Of a stretch of 64,000 nt of DNA, positions 9,644-18,815 are shown in pieces. The stretch comes from Rubrivivax gelatinosus IL144. Its GTDB lineage: Bacteria; Pseudomonadota; Gammaproteobacteria; Burkholderiales; Burkholderiaceae_C. Made by a program: the position numbers and the translations under genes. The first letter of the stretch is position 1; the number at the start of each line of letters is the position of its first letter. A model generated the notes under the pieces. That model was given only the letters and a program-made list of their open reading frames with translations. It had not been told where the DNA came from and did not search any database. The DNA lies in NCBI RefSeq assembly GCF_000284255.1, contig NC_017075.1, positions 4,650,001-4,714,000 on the forward strand, in the 5' to 3' direction.

Positions 9644-11423
9644 CTCGTGTCTCCTTGTGTTGTCGTGGCTCGTCGCGCCGGCCGAGCGAAAAACGTTTGG
9701 CCGGCTCGTAGGGGAAGACGTCGTGCACGTGGCCGGCGGCGATGCGCTCCTTGTGCGTCTGCCAGAACGCCGCGTCGAGCAGGTCGGCGTGGTGCGCCAT
9801 GAAGACCTCGCGCACCGCCGGGTTGCCCAGCAGGAAGGGGCCGAAGGTCTCGGGGAACACGTCCTTCGGGCCGACCGAGTACCAGATCTCGCCCGACATC
9901 TCGTCCTCCTCGTTGCGCGGCGGCGGCACGCGGCGGAAGTTGCAGTCGGTGACGTACTCGATCTCGTCGTAGTCGTAGAAGACGACCTTGCCGTGGCGCG
10001 TGACGCCGAAGTTCTTCCACAGCATGTCGCCGGGGAAGATGTTGGCGGCCACCAGGTCCTTGATCGCGTTGCCGTACTCGACGACGGCGTGCGCCACCTG
10101 GTCCGGCGGCGCCTCCTGCAGGAAGATGTTCAGCGGGATCATCCGCCGCTCGATGTAGAGGTGGCGGATGATCAGCATGTCGCCGTCCTCCTCGAGCAGG
10201 CTGCCGCAGAAGCGGCGCAGCTCGGCGACCAGCTCGTCCTCGAAGCGGTGGCGCGGGAAGGCCACGCTGCTGTACTCCAGCGTGTCGGCCATACGCCCGA
10301 CGCGGTCGTGCTGCTTGACCAGCAGGTACTTGGACTTGATCTGCTCGCGCGTCGTCTCCTTCTGCGGCGGGTAGTAGTCCTTGATGACCTTGAAGACGTA
10401 CGGGAAGGACGGCAGGTCGAAGACCAGCATCACCATGCCCTTGATGCCCGGGGCGATGCGGAACTTGTCGCTGCTGTAGCGCAGGTGGGCCAGGAAGTCC
10501 CGGTAGAACATGTTCTTGCCCTGCTTCTGCAGCCCCAGCGCGCTGTAGAGCTCGGAGCGCGCCTTGTGCGGCATCATCGAGCGCAGGAACTGCACGTAGG
10601 CCGACGGCACCTCCATGTCGACCATGAAGTAGGCGCGCGCGAAGCTGAACAGCATCAGCAGGTCGTCCTCGCCGAACAGCGCCGCGTCGATGACCAGGCC
10701 GCTCTCGCCGTGCAGGATGGGCAGCGCGAACGGCGTCTCGTTGAAGCCGTTGATGATCTTGCCGACCAGGTAGGCGCCCTTGTTCCGGTAGAACAGGCTG
10801 GACAGCACCTGGATCTGGAAGTTGGCGCGCGGGCGAAAGCCCCCCAGCTCCGACAGCATCGCCTGCAGCACGCTCTCGACGTCGCGGTCCAGGTCCTCGA
10901 ACGGCGGCTCGAGCTGGAAGTTGTGCACGATGCGGTGCCAGGTCTCGTTGAGAGTCGTGTGCGTCGGGTAGTAGGCGCGGTAGGTCGGACGCGTGCCGGG
11001 CTCGTCGCTCTCCAGGTACTCGGTGCTGATCGCCGGGCGGACGAAGATGAAGTCGTTGTTGAAGTAGCTGCGGTGCAGCAGCTTGGCCGTCACCGAGTTG
11101 AAGAAGGTCTCGGCCAGCTCGGGCTGGCGGTGGTCGGTCAGCAGGCCGATGTAGTGCAGCTTGACCTGCTGCCAGGTGTTCATCGACAGCTCGGCGACGT
11201 GGAACTCGCCGCGCAGCCGCTGCACCGCCTCGGCCACGCGCAGGTCGTAGAACTCGATGCGCTCGCGCTGCGCCTGCTGCTGGCCGTGCCAGTCGGCGCG
11301 CTCGAAACGCTGCTTGGCGGCGGCGCTCGTCTCGCGGAACAGGCGGTAGTGGCGGTTGAAGCCGTCCAGCATCGCGCGTGCGATCTCGTACGCGCGGCCG
11401 TCCCCGAGATGGCGCGGGAACAT
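9636..11423 (-). CDS. aceK: Isocitrate dehydrogenase kinase/phosphatase
   Basis: Bifunctional enzyme that phosphorylates and dephosphorylates isocitrate dehydrogenase to divide carbon between the TCA cycle and the glyoxylate shunt. The 595-residue length fits the family. Characteristic stretches include [54 protein letters not shown] and [17 protein letters not shown]. The chosen ATG ([19 protein letters not shown]) shares one base with the stop codon of the carbonic anhydrase gene. Acetyl-CoA made from leucine and fatty acids feeds the glyoxylate shunt, so the location beside liuA is sensible. Confidence 0.95.
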   Translation of the reverse strand: MFPRHLGDGRAYEIARAMLDGFNRHYRLFRETSAAAKQRFERADWHGQQQAQRERIEFYDLRVAEAVQRLRGEFHVAELSMNTWQQVKLHYIGLLTDHRQPELAETFFNSVTAKLLHRSYFNNDFIFVRPAISTEYLESDEPGTRPTYRAYYPTHTTLNETWHRIVHNFQLEPPFEDLDRDVESVLQAMLSELGGFRPRANFQIQVLSSLFYRNKGAYLVGKIINGFNETPFALPILHGESGLVIDAALFGEDDLLMLFSFARAYFMVDMEVPSAYVQFLRSMMPHKARSELYSALGLQKQGKNMFYRDFLAHLRYSSDKFRIAPGIKGMVMLVFDLPSFPYVFKVIKDYYPPQKETTREQIKSKYLLVKQHDRVGRMADTLEYSSVAFPRHRFEDELVAELRRFCGSLLEEDGDMLIIRHLYIERRMIPLNIFLQEAPPDQVAHAVVEYGNAIKDLVAANIFPGDMLWKNFGVTRHGKVVFYDYDEIEYVTDCNFRRVPPPRNEEDEMSGEIWYSVGPKDVFPETFGPFLLGNPAVREVFMAHHADLLDAAFWQTHKERIAAGHVHDVFPYEPAKRFSLGRRDEPRQHKETRDA

Positions 11424-12085
11424 CAGCCGTCCTTGAAGCGGCGGTGCAGCGCCGCCAGCGCCGCCTCGTAGGCCGGCTCGACGCCGTCCGGGCCCGAGGC
11501 GGTGATCGACAGGTCTTCCAAGAGGCCGTTGTGCAGGCCATAGACCCAGCCGTGCACGACGACTTCCTGGCCGCGCTTCCAGGCGTCCTCGACGACGGTC
11601 GTGCGGCAGACGTTGCGCGCCTGCTCCAGCACGTTCAGCTCGCACAGCGCGTCGACGCGCCGGTCGTTGCTCAGCCCGTCGAGAAAGCCGCGGTGACGGT
11701 CACGCACGTCCTGCACGTGGCGCAGCCAGTTGTCGACCAGGCCGACACGCAGGTTGCCGAGCGCGGCCATCACGCCGCCGCAGCGCGAATGGCCGACGAC
11801 CATGATGTGGCGCACGCGCAGCTGGTCGACCGCGTACTGCAGCACCGACAGGCAGTTCAGGTCGGTCGGGATGACGACGTTGGCGACGTTGCGGTGCACG
11901 AACAGGTCGCCCGGCAGCAGGCCCACCAGCTCGTTGGCCGGCACGCGGCTGTCGGCGCAGCCGATCCACAGGTACTGCGGCGTCTGCTGGTGCAGCAGCT
12001 TGGTGAAGAAACCGGGCTGGCGGCCTTCGATCTCGTCCGCCCAGGCTCGGTTGTTGGCGAACAGATCGGACAGCGTCTGGGTCAT
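11423..12085 (-). CDS. can: Beta-class carbonic anhydrase
   Basis: Interconverts CO2 and bicarbonate. The 220 residues contain the zinc-site pattern [13 protein letters not shown] (Cys and the Asp/Arg dyad near residue 42) and [12 protein letters not shown] (His and Cys). It follows liuA after 57 bases and is translationally coupled to aceK by a TGATG overlap. Methylcrotonyl-CoA carboxylase consumes bicarbonate, so placement in a LiuR-linked cluster may be more than chance; that is inference. Confidence 0.95.
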   Translation of the reverse strand: MTQTLSDLFANNRAWADEIEGRQPGFFTKLLHQQTPQYLWIGCADSRVPANELVGLLPGDLFVHRNVANVVIPTDLNCLSVLQYAVDQLRVRHIMVVGHSRCGGVMAALGNLRVGLVDNWLRHVQDVRDRHRGFLDGLSNDRRVDALCELNVLEQARNVCRTTVVEDAWKRGQEVVVHGWVYGLHNGLLEDLSITASGPDGVEPAYEAALAALHRRFKDG

Positions 12086-12142
12086 GGCAGCGTGCGTCTA
12101 TGGGATGCGAAGAAGTTTACGCAGCCATCCTGACGCGATCGT

Positions 12143-13321
12143 TCACATCGTCTCCGCGAACAGCTCGCGGCCGATCAGCATGCGGCGGATCTCGGAGGTG
12201 CCGGCGCCGATCTCGTAGAGCTTGGCGTCGCGCCACAGCCGGCCCAGCGGGTAGTCGTTGATGTAGCCGTTGCCGCCGAAGATCTGGATGCCCTCGCCGG
12301 CCATCCAGGTCGCCTTCTCGGCGCACCACAGGATGACGCTGGCGCAGTCCTTGCGCACCCGGCGCACGTGGCCCGTGCCCAGCGCGTCGAGGTTCTTGCC
12401 GATCGTGTAGCAGAACGAGCGCCCGGCCTGCAGCACGGTGTACATGTCGGCCAGCTTGGCCTGGATGAGCTGGAACTCGCCGATGCTCTGGCCGAACTGC
12501 TTGCGCTCGTGCACGTAGGGCACGACCTCGTCCATCACCGCCTGCATGATGCCGATCGGCCCGGCGGCGAGCACCGCGCGCTCGTAGTCCAGCCCGCTCA
12601 TCAGCACCTTGGCGCCGCCGTTGAGCTCGCCGAGCACGTTCTCGGCCGGCACCTCGACGTCCTGGAAGACGAGTTCGCCGGTGTGGCTGCCGCGCATGCC
12701 CAGCTTGTCGAGCTTCTGCGCCACCGAGAAGCCCTTCATGCCCTTCTCGACGATGAAGGCGGTGACGCCGCGGCCGCCGAGCTCGGGCTCGGTCTTGGCG
12801 TAGACGACCAGCGTGTCGGCGTCGGGGCCGTTGGTGATCCACATCTTGCTGCCGTTGAGCACGTAGACGCCGCCACGCTCGACGGCGCGCAGCTTCATCG
12901 ACAGCACGTCGCTGCCGGCGCCGGGCTCGCTCATCGCCAGAGCACCGACGTGCTCGCCGCTGATCAGCCTGGGCAGGTAACGCTGCCGCTGGGCTTCGCT
13001 GCCGTTGCGGCGGATCTGGTTGACGCAGAGGTTGCTGTGCGCGCCGTAGCTCAGCCCCACCGAGGCGCTGGCGCGCGAGATCTCCTCCATCGCGACCATG
13101 TGCGCGAGGTAGCCGAGGCCGGCGCCGCCGTACTCTTCGGGCGCGGTGATGCCGAGCACGCCCAGCTCGCCGAGCTTGCGCCACAGGTCCATCGGGAAGC
13201 GGTCGCTGCGGTCGATCTCGGCGGCGCGCGGGGCGATCTCGGCGACGGCGAAGGCGCGCACCGCGTCGCGCAGCGCCTCGATGTCGTCGCCGAGCATGAA
13301 GTCCAGGCCGGGCAGGCTCAT
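12143..13321 (-). CDS. liuA: Isovaleryl-CoA dehydrogenase
   Basis: FAD flavoprotein that oxidises isovaleryl-CoA to 3-methylcrotonyl-CoA, the substrate of MccAB. It has 392 residues. Acyl-CoA dehydrogenase signatures are [13 protein letters not shown] near residue 135 and [18 protein letters not shown] at the C-terminus. The segment [12 protein letters not shown] near residue 245 carries the glutamate at the position typical of isovaleryl-CoA dehydrogenase rather than the C-terminal position of short-chain enzymes. A perfect LiuR palindrome lies about 45 bases upstream of its ATG, between it and liuR. Confidence 0.94.
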   Translation of the reverse strand: MSLPGLDFMLGDDIEALRDAVRAFAVAEIAPRAAEIDRSDRFPMDLWRKLGELGVLGITAPEEYGGAGLGYLAHMVAMEEISRASASVGLSYGAHSNLCVNQIRRNGSEAQRQRYLPRLISGEHVGALAMSEPGAGSDVLSMKLRAVERGGVYVLNGSKMWITNGPDADTLVVYAKTEPELGGRGVTAFIVEKGMKGFSVAQKLDKLGMRGSHTGELVFQDVEVPAENVLGELNGGAKVLMSGLDYERAVLAAGPIGIMQAVMDEVVPYVHERKQFGQSIGEFQLIQAKLADMYTVLQAGRSFCYTIGKNLDALGTGHVRRVRKDCASVILWCAEKATWMAGEGIQIFGGNGYINDYPLGRLWRDAKLYEIGAGTSEIRRMLIGRELFAETM

Positions 13322-13363
13322 GCTTGTCTCCAGGGTTGGCAGCCGGTCGATGCCGGCCGCTCG

Positions 13364-13385
13364 TTGACGTTTACGTAAACGTCAA
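13364..13385. promoter_or_regulatory. LiuR-type operator upstream of liuA
   Basis: Perfect 22-base palindrome: TTGACGTTTAC followed by its exact reverse complement GTAAACGTCAA. It is the best copy of the four in this window and probably sits over the liuA promoter. No -10/-35 pair is obvious, consistent with a MerR-type regulator acting inside the spacer. Confidence 0.88.
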
Positions 13386-13408
13386 TCTACCCGGCCCCGC
13401 CGCCGGGC

Positions 13409-13834
13409 TCAACGAGGGCTGACCCGACGTCGTGGTGCCGGCGCCGCGGCCGCCAGCAGCGTGCGGCAGCGTTCCTCGTGCTGCGCGATCTCGGCCAGCG
13501 TGACCTCCAGGTCCTCGCGCTGCTGCTCGAGCTGTCGCCGGTGCGCGGACAGCGTGCCGAGGAAGGCCTGCAGCTGCTGCGCCGTGTCCGACGGCGAGTC
13601 GTACATGTCGACGAGCTGCTTGATCTCCTGCAGCGAGAAGCCCAGACGCTTGCCGCGCAGCGTGAGCTTGAGCCGCGTGCGGTCGCGCGCGGCGTAGACG
13701 CGCTGGCGGCCCTGGCGCTCGGGCGTCAGCAGGCCGACGTCCTCGTAGAAGCGGATCGCGCGCGGCGTGATGTCGAACTCGTGCGCGAGCTCGGTGATGG
13801 TGTAGGTGCGGCTGCCGGCGCGCGTCGTATCCAT
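13409..13834 (-). CDS. liuR: MerR-family regulator of leucine/isovalerate catabolism (LiuR)
   Basis: A 141-residue MerR protein: N-terminal winged helix (ITELAHEFDITPRAIRFYEDVGLL, split here as ITELAHEFDITP plus RAIRFYEDVGLL, residues 13-36), a GRQRVYAARDRTRLKLTLR wing, and a long C-terminal coiled coil rich in Glu, Arg and Gln. There is no cysteine cluster of the metal-sensing type; LiuR proteins sense CoA thioesters or related acids. It is upstream of liuA on the same strand, and a copy of the shared palindrome lies 9 bases before its ATG, which suggests autoregulation. Confidence 0.88.
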   Translation of the reverse strand: MDTTRAGSRTYTITELAHEFDITPRAIRFYEDVGLLTPERQGRQRVYAARDRTRLKLTLRGKRLGFSLQEIKQLVDMYDSPSDTAQQLQAFLGTLSAHRRQLEQQREDLEVTLAEIAQHEERCRTLLAAAAPAPRRRVSPR

Positions 13835-13843
13835 GGGCGAGTG

Positions 13844-13859
13844 ACGTTGACGTCAACGT
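13844..13859. promoter_or_regulatory. LiuR-type operator upstream of liuR
   Basis: Perfect 16-base palindrome ACGTTGACGTCAACGT with weaker outer arms. It is so close to the liuR start codon that bound protein would cover the ribosome binding region or transcription start, consistent with negative autoregulation. Confidence 0.75.
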
Positions 13860-13861
13860 AA

Positions 13862-14178
13862 AGCGGAACGCCCGACTGTAAGCCGCGGCCGGCGAACAAA
13901 CCCTGGGGCCGGCCCGGAGGCGGCCAGCAAACACGAGGAGAACGGGAGGAGACGGCGGACGGGGTGTGCCCCGGGGTATCGAGCGGGCAGCGGATCCTTG
14001 CAGATCCGCCGCCACTCGCCGGTTTCATGGAACCGATCCCTGCGCCGACGGTGATGACAGCGTTGTTCCAGAGTGTGACGCAAGACTTCCTGGGCGCCCA
14101 TACACCAAGTGACGGATTCCGCCCCCAAACCTTTGTGGGTTGCAAGGTTCTGGCCTGACAAACGTCAAGCCCGCAGAC
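13862..14178. other. Gene-free stretch with several inverted repeats
   Basis: About 317 bases without a convincing gene. Visible dyads are GCGGATC/GATCCGC with a 6-base loop (about 13990-14009), CGGTT/AACCG with a 6-base loop (about 14020-14035), and AACCTT/AAGGTT around a 10-base loop (about 14128-14149). A 102-codon open frame on the minus strand has no recognisable homology and poor codon usage. I checked for signature motifs of 6S, tmRNA, SRP RNA and RNase P RNA and found none. It may hold an untranslated leader or an unknown small RNA. Confidence 0.4.
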
Positions 14179-15021
14179 TCAGTCGAAGACCGGCAGCACC
14201 TCGTGGCGCAGCGCGCCGCGCGCCTGCTCGTAGTCGGGCATCACCGAGCGCACGACGCCCCAGAAGGCCGCGCTGTGGTTCATCTCGCGCAGATGGGCGA
14301 GCTCGTGCGTGACGACGTAGTCGATCACCGGCAGCGCGAAGTGCACCAGGCGCCAGTTCAGCCGGATCGAGCCGTTGGCGCTGGCGCTGCCCCAGCGTGT
14401 GGCCGCCGAACTCAGCGTCAGCCGGCCGACCTTGACGCCCAGCTGCGGCGCGAAGCCGGCGATGCGTTCCTCGAAGACACGCCGGGCCTGGCGCTGCAGC
14501 CAGCTCTGCACCGCGTCGCGCCACTGCTCGCGCGTCGCGCCCTGCGGCAGGCCCAGGCGCAGCGTGCCGCTCTCGGCGTCGAGCACGGCGCCGGTGGCCG
14601 TCGGGTCCAGGCGCAGCACCAGCTCGCGGCCGAGGAAGGGAATCGTCGCGCCGTCGCGCCAGTCCACGCGGGCCGCGGCCAGACGCCGGCCACGTTCGCG
14701 CTGCTCGTGCAGCTTGCGCAGGATCCAGCCGGCCTTGGCGCGCAGCGCAGCGTCGATGTCGGCCGCGCCCACCCAGCGCGGCGCGCTGACGCTCAGGCCT
14801 TCGGCGCCGACGACGAAGCCGATGCTGCGCCGGCGCGCGCGCCGCAGCTCGTAGCCGACGAGGTGTTCGCCGAGGCGGATCTCGCGCTGGGCACGCGGAT
14901 GAAGGAAACCACCCGGCGACGGCGCTGCCGCACGCGCGGCAGGAGGCGGCGCGGGGGGCGCGGGCGGCGCGTCGAACAACGAGAGCTGGCTCGTGGACGC
15001 GGCGTCGGGCACGGACGGCAT
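14179..15021 (-). CDS. YgjP-like zinc metalloprotease (WLM/SprT-like)
   Basis: A 280-residue member of the YgjP-type family of putative metallopeptidases. The zinc-binding HELAHLREMNHS motif (HExxH) lies near residue 240, preceded by TRWGSASANGSIRLNWRLVH, which is diagnostic of this family. The N-terminal 50 residues are low-complexity Pro/Ala. The physiological substrate is unknown. It follows the GntR gene by 22 bases in the same direction and may be read through from the transporter operon, though a functional link is not evident. Confidence 0.85.
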   Translation of the reverse strand: MPSVPDAASTSQLSLFDAPPAPPAPPPAARAAAPSPGGFLHPRAQREIRLGEHLVGYELRRARRRSIGFVVGAEGLSVSAPRWVGAADIDAALRAKAGWILRKLHEQRERGRRLAAARVDWRDGATIPFLGRELVLRLDPTATGAVLDAESGTLRLGLPQGATREQWRDAVQSWLQRQARRVFEERIAGFAPQLGVKVGRLTLSSAATRWGSASANGSIRLNWRLVHFALPVIDYVVTHELAHLREMNHSAAFWGVVRSVMPDYEQARGALRHEVLPVFD

Positions 15022-15043
15022 ACCCGATTCTAGGAAAGCCGCG

Positions 15044-15736
15044 TCAGGTCTCGCGATAGGGCGCGAACAGGTCGCGCAGCGGCGTCGGTGCGACCGCCTC
15101 GCCGACGCTGAGCGAACGTTCGATCTCCGAGAGGTGGCGGCGCATCTCGCCGGCGGCGCCGTTGCCGACGCCGGCCAGCGCCGTCAGCAGCCCGGTGTGG
15201 GTGTGCGCGGCACAGCTGCGGTCGGTGCCGCCCTGGTACAGCGCGATCAGCAGCGAAGTCGTCGGCAGCAGTTCGTCGAGCAGGCGCACGAAGACCGGGT
15301 TGCCGGCGAAACGCGCCAGCGCGCGGTGGAACTCGCCCGACAGCCGGATCGCCGCCGGTGCGTCGCCGCGCGCCTCGGCCTCGGCCTCCTGGCGCACCAG
15401 CGCGTCGAGTTCGGCACGCTGCTCGGCGCTGAGCTTGCCGGCCAGCCGCCGCGCGAGCTCGCACTCGACGACGCGCCGTGCGTCGAAGACCTGGGCCGCC
15501 TGCTCGCGCGTGGGCTGCGGCACGCGCGCGCCGCGGTTGTGCTCCAACTCGACGACCTGGTCCTGGCCCAGCCGGTGCAGCGCCTGGCGCACGACGGTGC
15601 GCGAGACGCCGAAACCTTCGGCCAGCTCCACTTCGCGCAGCCTGGTGCCCGGCGCCAGCCGGTGCTCGACGATCGCGGCGTGGATCGTGTCGTAGACGCG
15701 CTGCGTCGCGGTGGCGGGAGCGGTGGCGGTCTTCAT
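15044..15736 (-). CDS. GntR-family regulator, FCD subfamily
   Basis: A 230-residue regulator. The N-terminal winged helix-turn-helix shows TRLREVELAEGFGVSRTVVR (residues about 32-51), followed by a helical FCD effector domain with FDARRVVECELARRLAGK and FHRALARFAGNPVFVRLLDE, including the His residues that usually bind metal or a carboxylate ligand. Its ATG overlaps the permease stop by four bases, so it is the last regulatory gene of the ABC transporter operon. It is the obvious candidate to bind the TTTGTATGCAAA sequence in the divergent promoter region. Confidence 0.88.
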   Translation of the reverse strand: MKTATAPATATQRVYDTIHAAIVEHRLAPGTRLREVELAEGFGVSRTVVRQALHRLGQDQVVELEHNRGARVPQPTREQAAQVFDARRVVECELARRLAGKLSAEQRAELDALVRQEAEAEARGDAPAAIRLSGEFHRALARFAGNPVFVRLLDELLPTTSLLIALYQGGTDRSCAAHTHTGLLTALAGVGNGAAGEMRRHLSEIERSLSVGEAVAPTPLRDLFAPYRET

Positions 15737-16614
15737 GCGCCGCCTCCGCGCCGGCGCCAGGCCCAGACGACGGCCAGCGTCGTGCCGACGACGACGAAGG
15801 AGACCACCGTCGTCACCGTGCCCAGCGCGTAGATGACCGGCGTCGTGACCGTCGTCGTCAGGCCCTGCAGCTCCAGCGGCAAGGTGTTGAGGTCGCCCAT
15901 CGCCTGCGAGGAGCGCGCGATCTCGTCCCAGGACAAAGTGAAGCCGAACATGCCGATGCCGACCAGGCTGGGGCCGATCAGCGGCAGCACCACGTGCTGC
16001 AGGCTCTGGCGCGGCGTCGCGCCGAGGTCGCGCGCTGCTTCCTCGTAGGCCGGGTTGAAGCGGTTGAAGACGGCGAACATGATCAGCAGGCCGAAGGGCA
16101 GCGTCCAGGTCAGCTGCGCGCCCAGCCCCGAGCTGAACAGCCCCAGCGTGCTGACGAAACCTTCGGCCAGCGACGGCGCGTGCGCCTCCAGCCAGCCGTG
16201 CAGCGCGCCGTCGAGCAGCCGGAACATCAGCCCGATGCCCAGCGAGACGACGATGGACGGCATGATCAGGCTGGCGACGACGACGTAGAACAGCGCCGTG
16301 CCGCCTGGCAGGCGCTTGCGGTAGGCCAGGCCCGCGGCCAGCGACAGCGCCACCGTCAGCACCATGACCACCGCGCCCAGCGCCAGCGAGCGCCGGAACG
16401 CGGCACCGATGTCCACCGTGCCGATGCCTTCCCAGAGCTGGCGGAACCAGTGCAGCGAGACGCCGCGCAGCGGGAAGGTGAGCCCGCCTTCGGGGCCCTG
16501 GAAGCTGAGCACGAAGATCGCGAACATCGGGCCGTAGAGGAACAGCACGAAGGCGCAGAAGAACAGCGCGAGGAACCAGAAGCTCGCGGGGCGCGGTCGG
16601 CGTTCGGCGGCCAT
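15733..16614 (-). CDS. ABC transporter permease, PotC-type
   Basis: A 293-residue inner membrane permease of the spermidine/putrescine type with about six membrane spans. The EAA loop reads EEAARDLGATPRQSLQHVVLPL near residue 205, given here in two parts: EEAARDLGATP and RQSLQHVVLPL. It starts immediately after the stop codon of the partner permease. With that permease, the binding protein and the ATPase it completes an importer. The substrate is not defined by sequence; the divergent racemase suggests a hydantoin, allantoin-like or related nitrogen compound rather than polyamines. Confidence 0.88.
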   Translation of the reverse strand: MAAERRPRPASFWFLALFFCAFVLFLYGPMFAIFVLSFQGPEGGLTFPLRGVSLHWFRQLWEGIGTVDIGAAFRRSLALGAVVMVLTVALSLAAGLAYRKRLPGGTALFYVVVASLIMPSIVVSLGIGLMFRLLDGALHGWLEAHAPSLAEGFVSTLGLFSSGLGAQLTWTLPFGLLIMFAVFNRFNPAYEEAARDLGATPRQSLQHVVLPLIGPSLVGIGMFGFTLSWDEIARSSQAMGDLNTLPLELQGLTTTVTTPVIYALGTVTTVVSFVVVGTTLAVVWAWRRRGGGA

Positions 16615-17490
16615 CTAGAGCTCCTTGCGCAGGTCGACGAGGCGCATCAGCGCGACGATCATCATCAGCACCACCGCCAGCAGCACGACGGCATTGGCCG
16701 CCGCGGCCGGGAACTGCAGGTAGCTGGCCTGCACCTGGATCGTCTTGCCGACCGAGGCGATCTGCTGGCCGCCCATCACGCCGACGGTGACGAAGTCGCC
16801 CATCACCAGCGCGACAACGAAGATCGAGCCGATCAGGATGCCGGTGCGGCTGAGCGGCAGCACGACGTGGCGCACGGTCTGCCAGGGGCTGGCGCCGCCG
16901 TCGCGTGCGGCCTCGATCAGCGAGCGGTCGATGCGCATCATCGAGTTGAAGATCGGCACGATCATGAACATCGTGTACAGGTGCACGAAGGCCAGCACGA
17001 CCGAGAAGTCGGAGTACAGCAGCCACTCGACCGGCTGCTTCACCAGGCCCAGGCCGAGCAGCGCGTCGTTGACCAGGCCGTTGCGGCCCAGCAGCGGGAT
17101 CCACGAGATCATGCGGATCACGTTGCTGGTCCAGAACGGCACGGTGCAGACGATGAAGAGCACCGTCTGCACCAGCGTCGAGCGCACGTGGAAGGCGAGG
17201 AAATAGGCGACCGTGAAGCCGACGACGCCGGTGATGGCCCAGGTCAGCAGCGCGAACTTCAGCGTCGAGCCATAGGTGCTCAGCGTGACGCACAGGTCGT
17301 CCGCGCCGCCGCCGCAGCCGGAGAACAGGTCCAGGTAGGCCTGCGGCGTGAACGCCGGGATCAGCTCGTAGTCGGTCGCCTGCCAGAAGCTGACGGTGAC
17401 GATCAGCACCAGCGGGATGAGAAAGAAGATGGCGAACACCGCCGCCAGCGGCGCGGCTTGAAGCCAGGCGACGAGGCGTCGGTTCATCAT
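16615..17490 (-). CDS. ABC transporter permease, PotB-type
   Basis: A 291-residue inner membrane permease paired with the PotC-type protein. Hydrophobic segments begin with PLAAVFAIFFLIPLVLIVTV, and the EAA loop is EAARDGGASPWQTVRHVVLP near residue 195. Two tandem ATG codons (MMNRR) give equivalent starts. It has a periplasmic insertion with a CGGG motif near residue 57. It lies 28 bases after the binding-protein gene. Confidence 0.88.
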   Translation of the reverse strand: MMNRRLVAWLQAAPLAAVFAIFFLIPLVLIVTVSFWQATDYELIPAFTPQAYLDLFSGCGGGADDLCVTLSTYGSTLKFALLTWAITGVVGFTVAYFLAFHVRSTLVQTVLFIVCTVPFWTSNVIRMISWIPLLGRNGLVNDALLGLGLVKQPVEWLLYSDFSVVLAFVHLYTMFMIVPIFNSMMRIDRSLIEAARDGGASPWQTVRHVVLPLSRTGILIGSIFVVALVMGDFVTVGVMGGQQIASVGKTIQVQASYLQFPAAAANAVVLLAVVLMMIVALMRLVDLRKEL

Positions 17491-17518
17491 CGGATCGAAG
17501 CGAAGGCAGCCGTGGCGC

Positions 17519-18787
17519 TCACGCGGCCACGAACTCGTTCCACTTCTGCACCATGTACTGGTTCTCGTCCATGATCGAGTTCCAGCACGCGATGCCACCC
17601 ATGCGCGCTTCGTAGCTGCCGCCGTCGCGCACGCTGCCGGCCTTGGCCAGCAGGTCGCCGGTGGGGCTCTTGATGTCCTTGGCGGCGGGCTTGCCTTCCA
17701 TCCAGTAGGCCCACTCGTAGGCTTCCATCTTGGCCTTGGCGGTCTCCAGCACTGCGCTGTAGTAGCCCTGGCGGTTGAGGTAGGCGCCGGCCCAGCCGTC
17801 GAGGAACCAGTTGATGAACTCGTAGGCCGCATCGGCCTTGCGGCCCGTCAGCGTGCGCGGGATGCCGAAGCCGGCGGCCCAGGCGCGGTAGCCTTCCTTC
17901 AGCGGCTGGAACACGCAGGGGATGCCCTTGGTGCGCACCGCGGTCACCGCCGGCGACCACATCGACTGGATCACGACCTCGCCCGAGGCCATCAGGTTGA
18001 CGCTCTCGTTGAAGTCCTTCCACAGCGCGCGGAACTGGCCGGCACGCTTGGCCTCGATCAGCGTCTTGATCGTGAGGTCGATCTCCTTCTTGGTCATGTT
18101 CCCCTTGTCGGGGTACTTGTAGAGGCCCATCGCCTCGACGACCATCGCCGCGTCCATGATCCCGATCGACGGGATGTTGAGGATCGCCGCCTTGCCCTTG
18201 AACTCGGGGTTCAGCAGTTCCTTCCAGCTCTCGATCGGGCGCTTGATCAGGTCGGGGCGGATGCCCAGCGTGTCGGCGTTGTAGACCGTCGGGATCAGCG
18301 TCATGTACTGGGTCGGCGCGGCGGAGAAGGTCTTCGCGTCGGGCTTGTCCAGGTACATCACCTTCTTCGGCGCCGTGCCCTGGTCGCCGACCTTCTTGCC
18401 GCCGACCTCGCCCTTGGTGAAGAGCGTGGTGATCTTGTCGGCGTTCTTGATGCGCTTGGTGTCGATGCCCAGCAGGTTGCCGGTCGGCAGGATCTTCTTC
18501 AGGCTGAAGTACTCGGTGTCGATCAGGTCGAACGAGTTCGGCGCCGTCACCGCGCGCTTGGTGACGTCGTCGGTGGTCACCGCGATGTACTGGATCTTGA
18601 TGCCGGTGTCGGCCTCGAACTTCTCGGCGATGCGGCGGTCCTGGTTGACCGCGGTGCCGAGGTAGCGCAGCGTGATCTTCTCCTGCGCGTGCACGTAGGG
18701 GAAACCGGCCAGGCCGACGCCGGCGGCGCCGGCCATCTTCAGGATCTGGCGGCGCGAGGTGCCGGCCGCACGTTGTTGATCGCTCAT
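17519..18787 (-). CDS. Periplasmic substrate-binding protein, Tat-exported, PotD-like
   Basis: A 422-residue solute-binding protein. The N-terminus has a twin-arginine-like signal (TSRRQILKMAGAAGVGLAG, residues 10-28) ending at VHAQ. The mature part begins with ITLRYLGTAVNQDRRIAEKF and contains typical polyamine/Fe-type binding-fold segments such as LIPTVYNADTLGIRP and ESWKELLNPEFKGKAAIL. Export already folded suggests a bound cofactor or fast folding. It is second in the operon after the ATPase gene, and its higher expected dose fits that place. Confidence 0.9.
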   Translation of the reverse strand: MSDQQRAAGTSRRQILKMAGAAGVGLAGFPYVHAQEKITLRYLGTAVNQDRRIAEKFEADTGIKIQYIAVTTDDVTKRAVTAPNSFDLIDTEYFSLKKILPTGNLLGIDTKRIKNADKITTLFTKGEVGGKKVGDQGTAPKKVMYLDKPDAKTFSAAPTQYMTLIPTVYNADTLGIRPDLIKRPIESWKELLNPEFKGKAAILNIPSIGIMDAAMVVEAMGLYKYPDKGNMTKKEIDLTIKTLIEAKRAGQFRALWKDFNESVNLMASGEVVIQSMWSPAVTAVRTKGIPCVFQPLKEGYRAWAAGFGIPRTLTGRKADAAYEFINWFLDGWAGAYLNRQGYYSAVLETAKAKMEAYEWAYWMEGKPAAKDIKSPTGDLLAKAGSVRDGGSYEARMGGIACWNSIMDENQYMVQKWNEFVAA

Positions 18788-18815
18788 CGAGGGTGCTCCT
18801 GGGGGTGAGGTGTTG

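Noticed and set aside
13853..14161. 102-codon minus-strand frame upstream of liuR
   Set aside because: Poor codon usage, no homology, no ribosome site, and spans several stem-loops; treated as noncoding.
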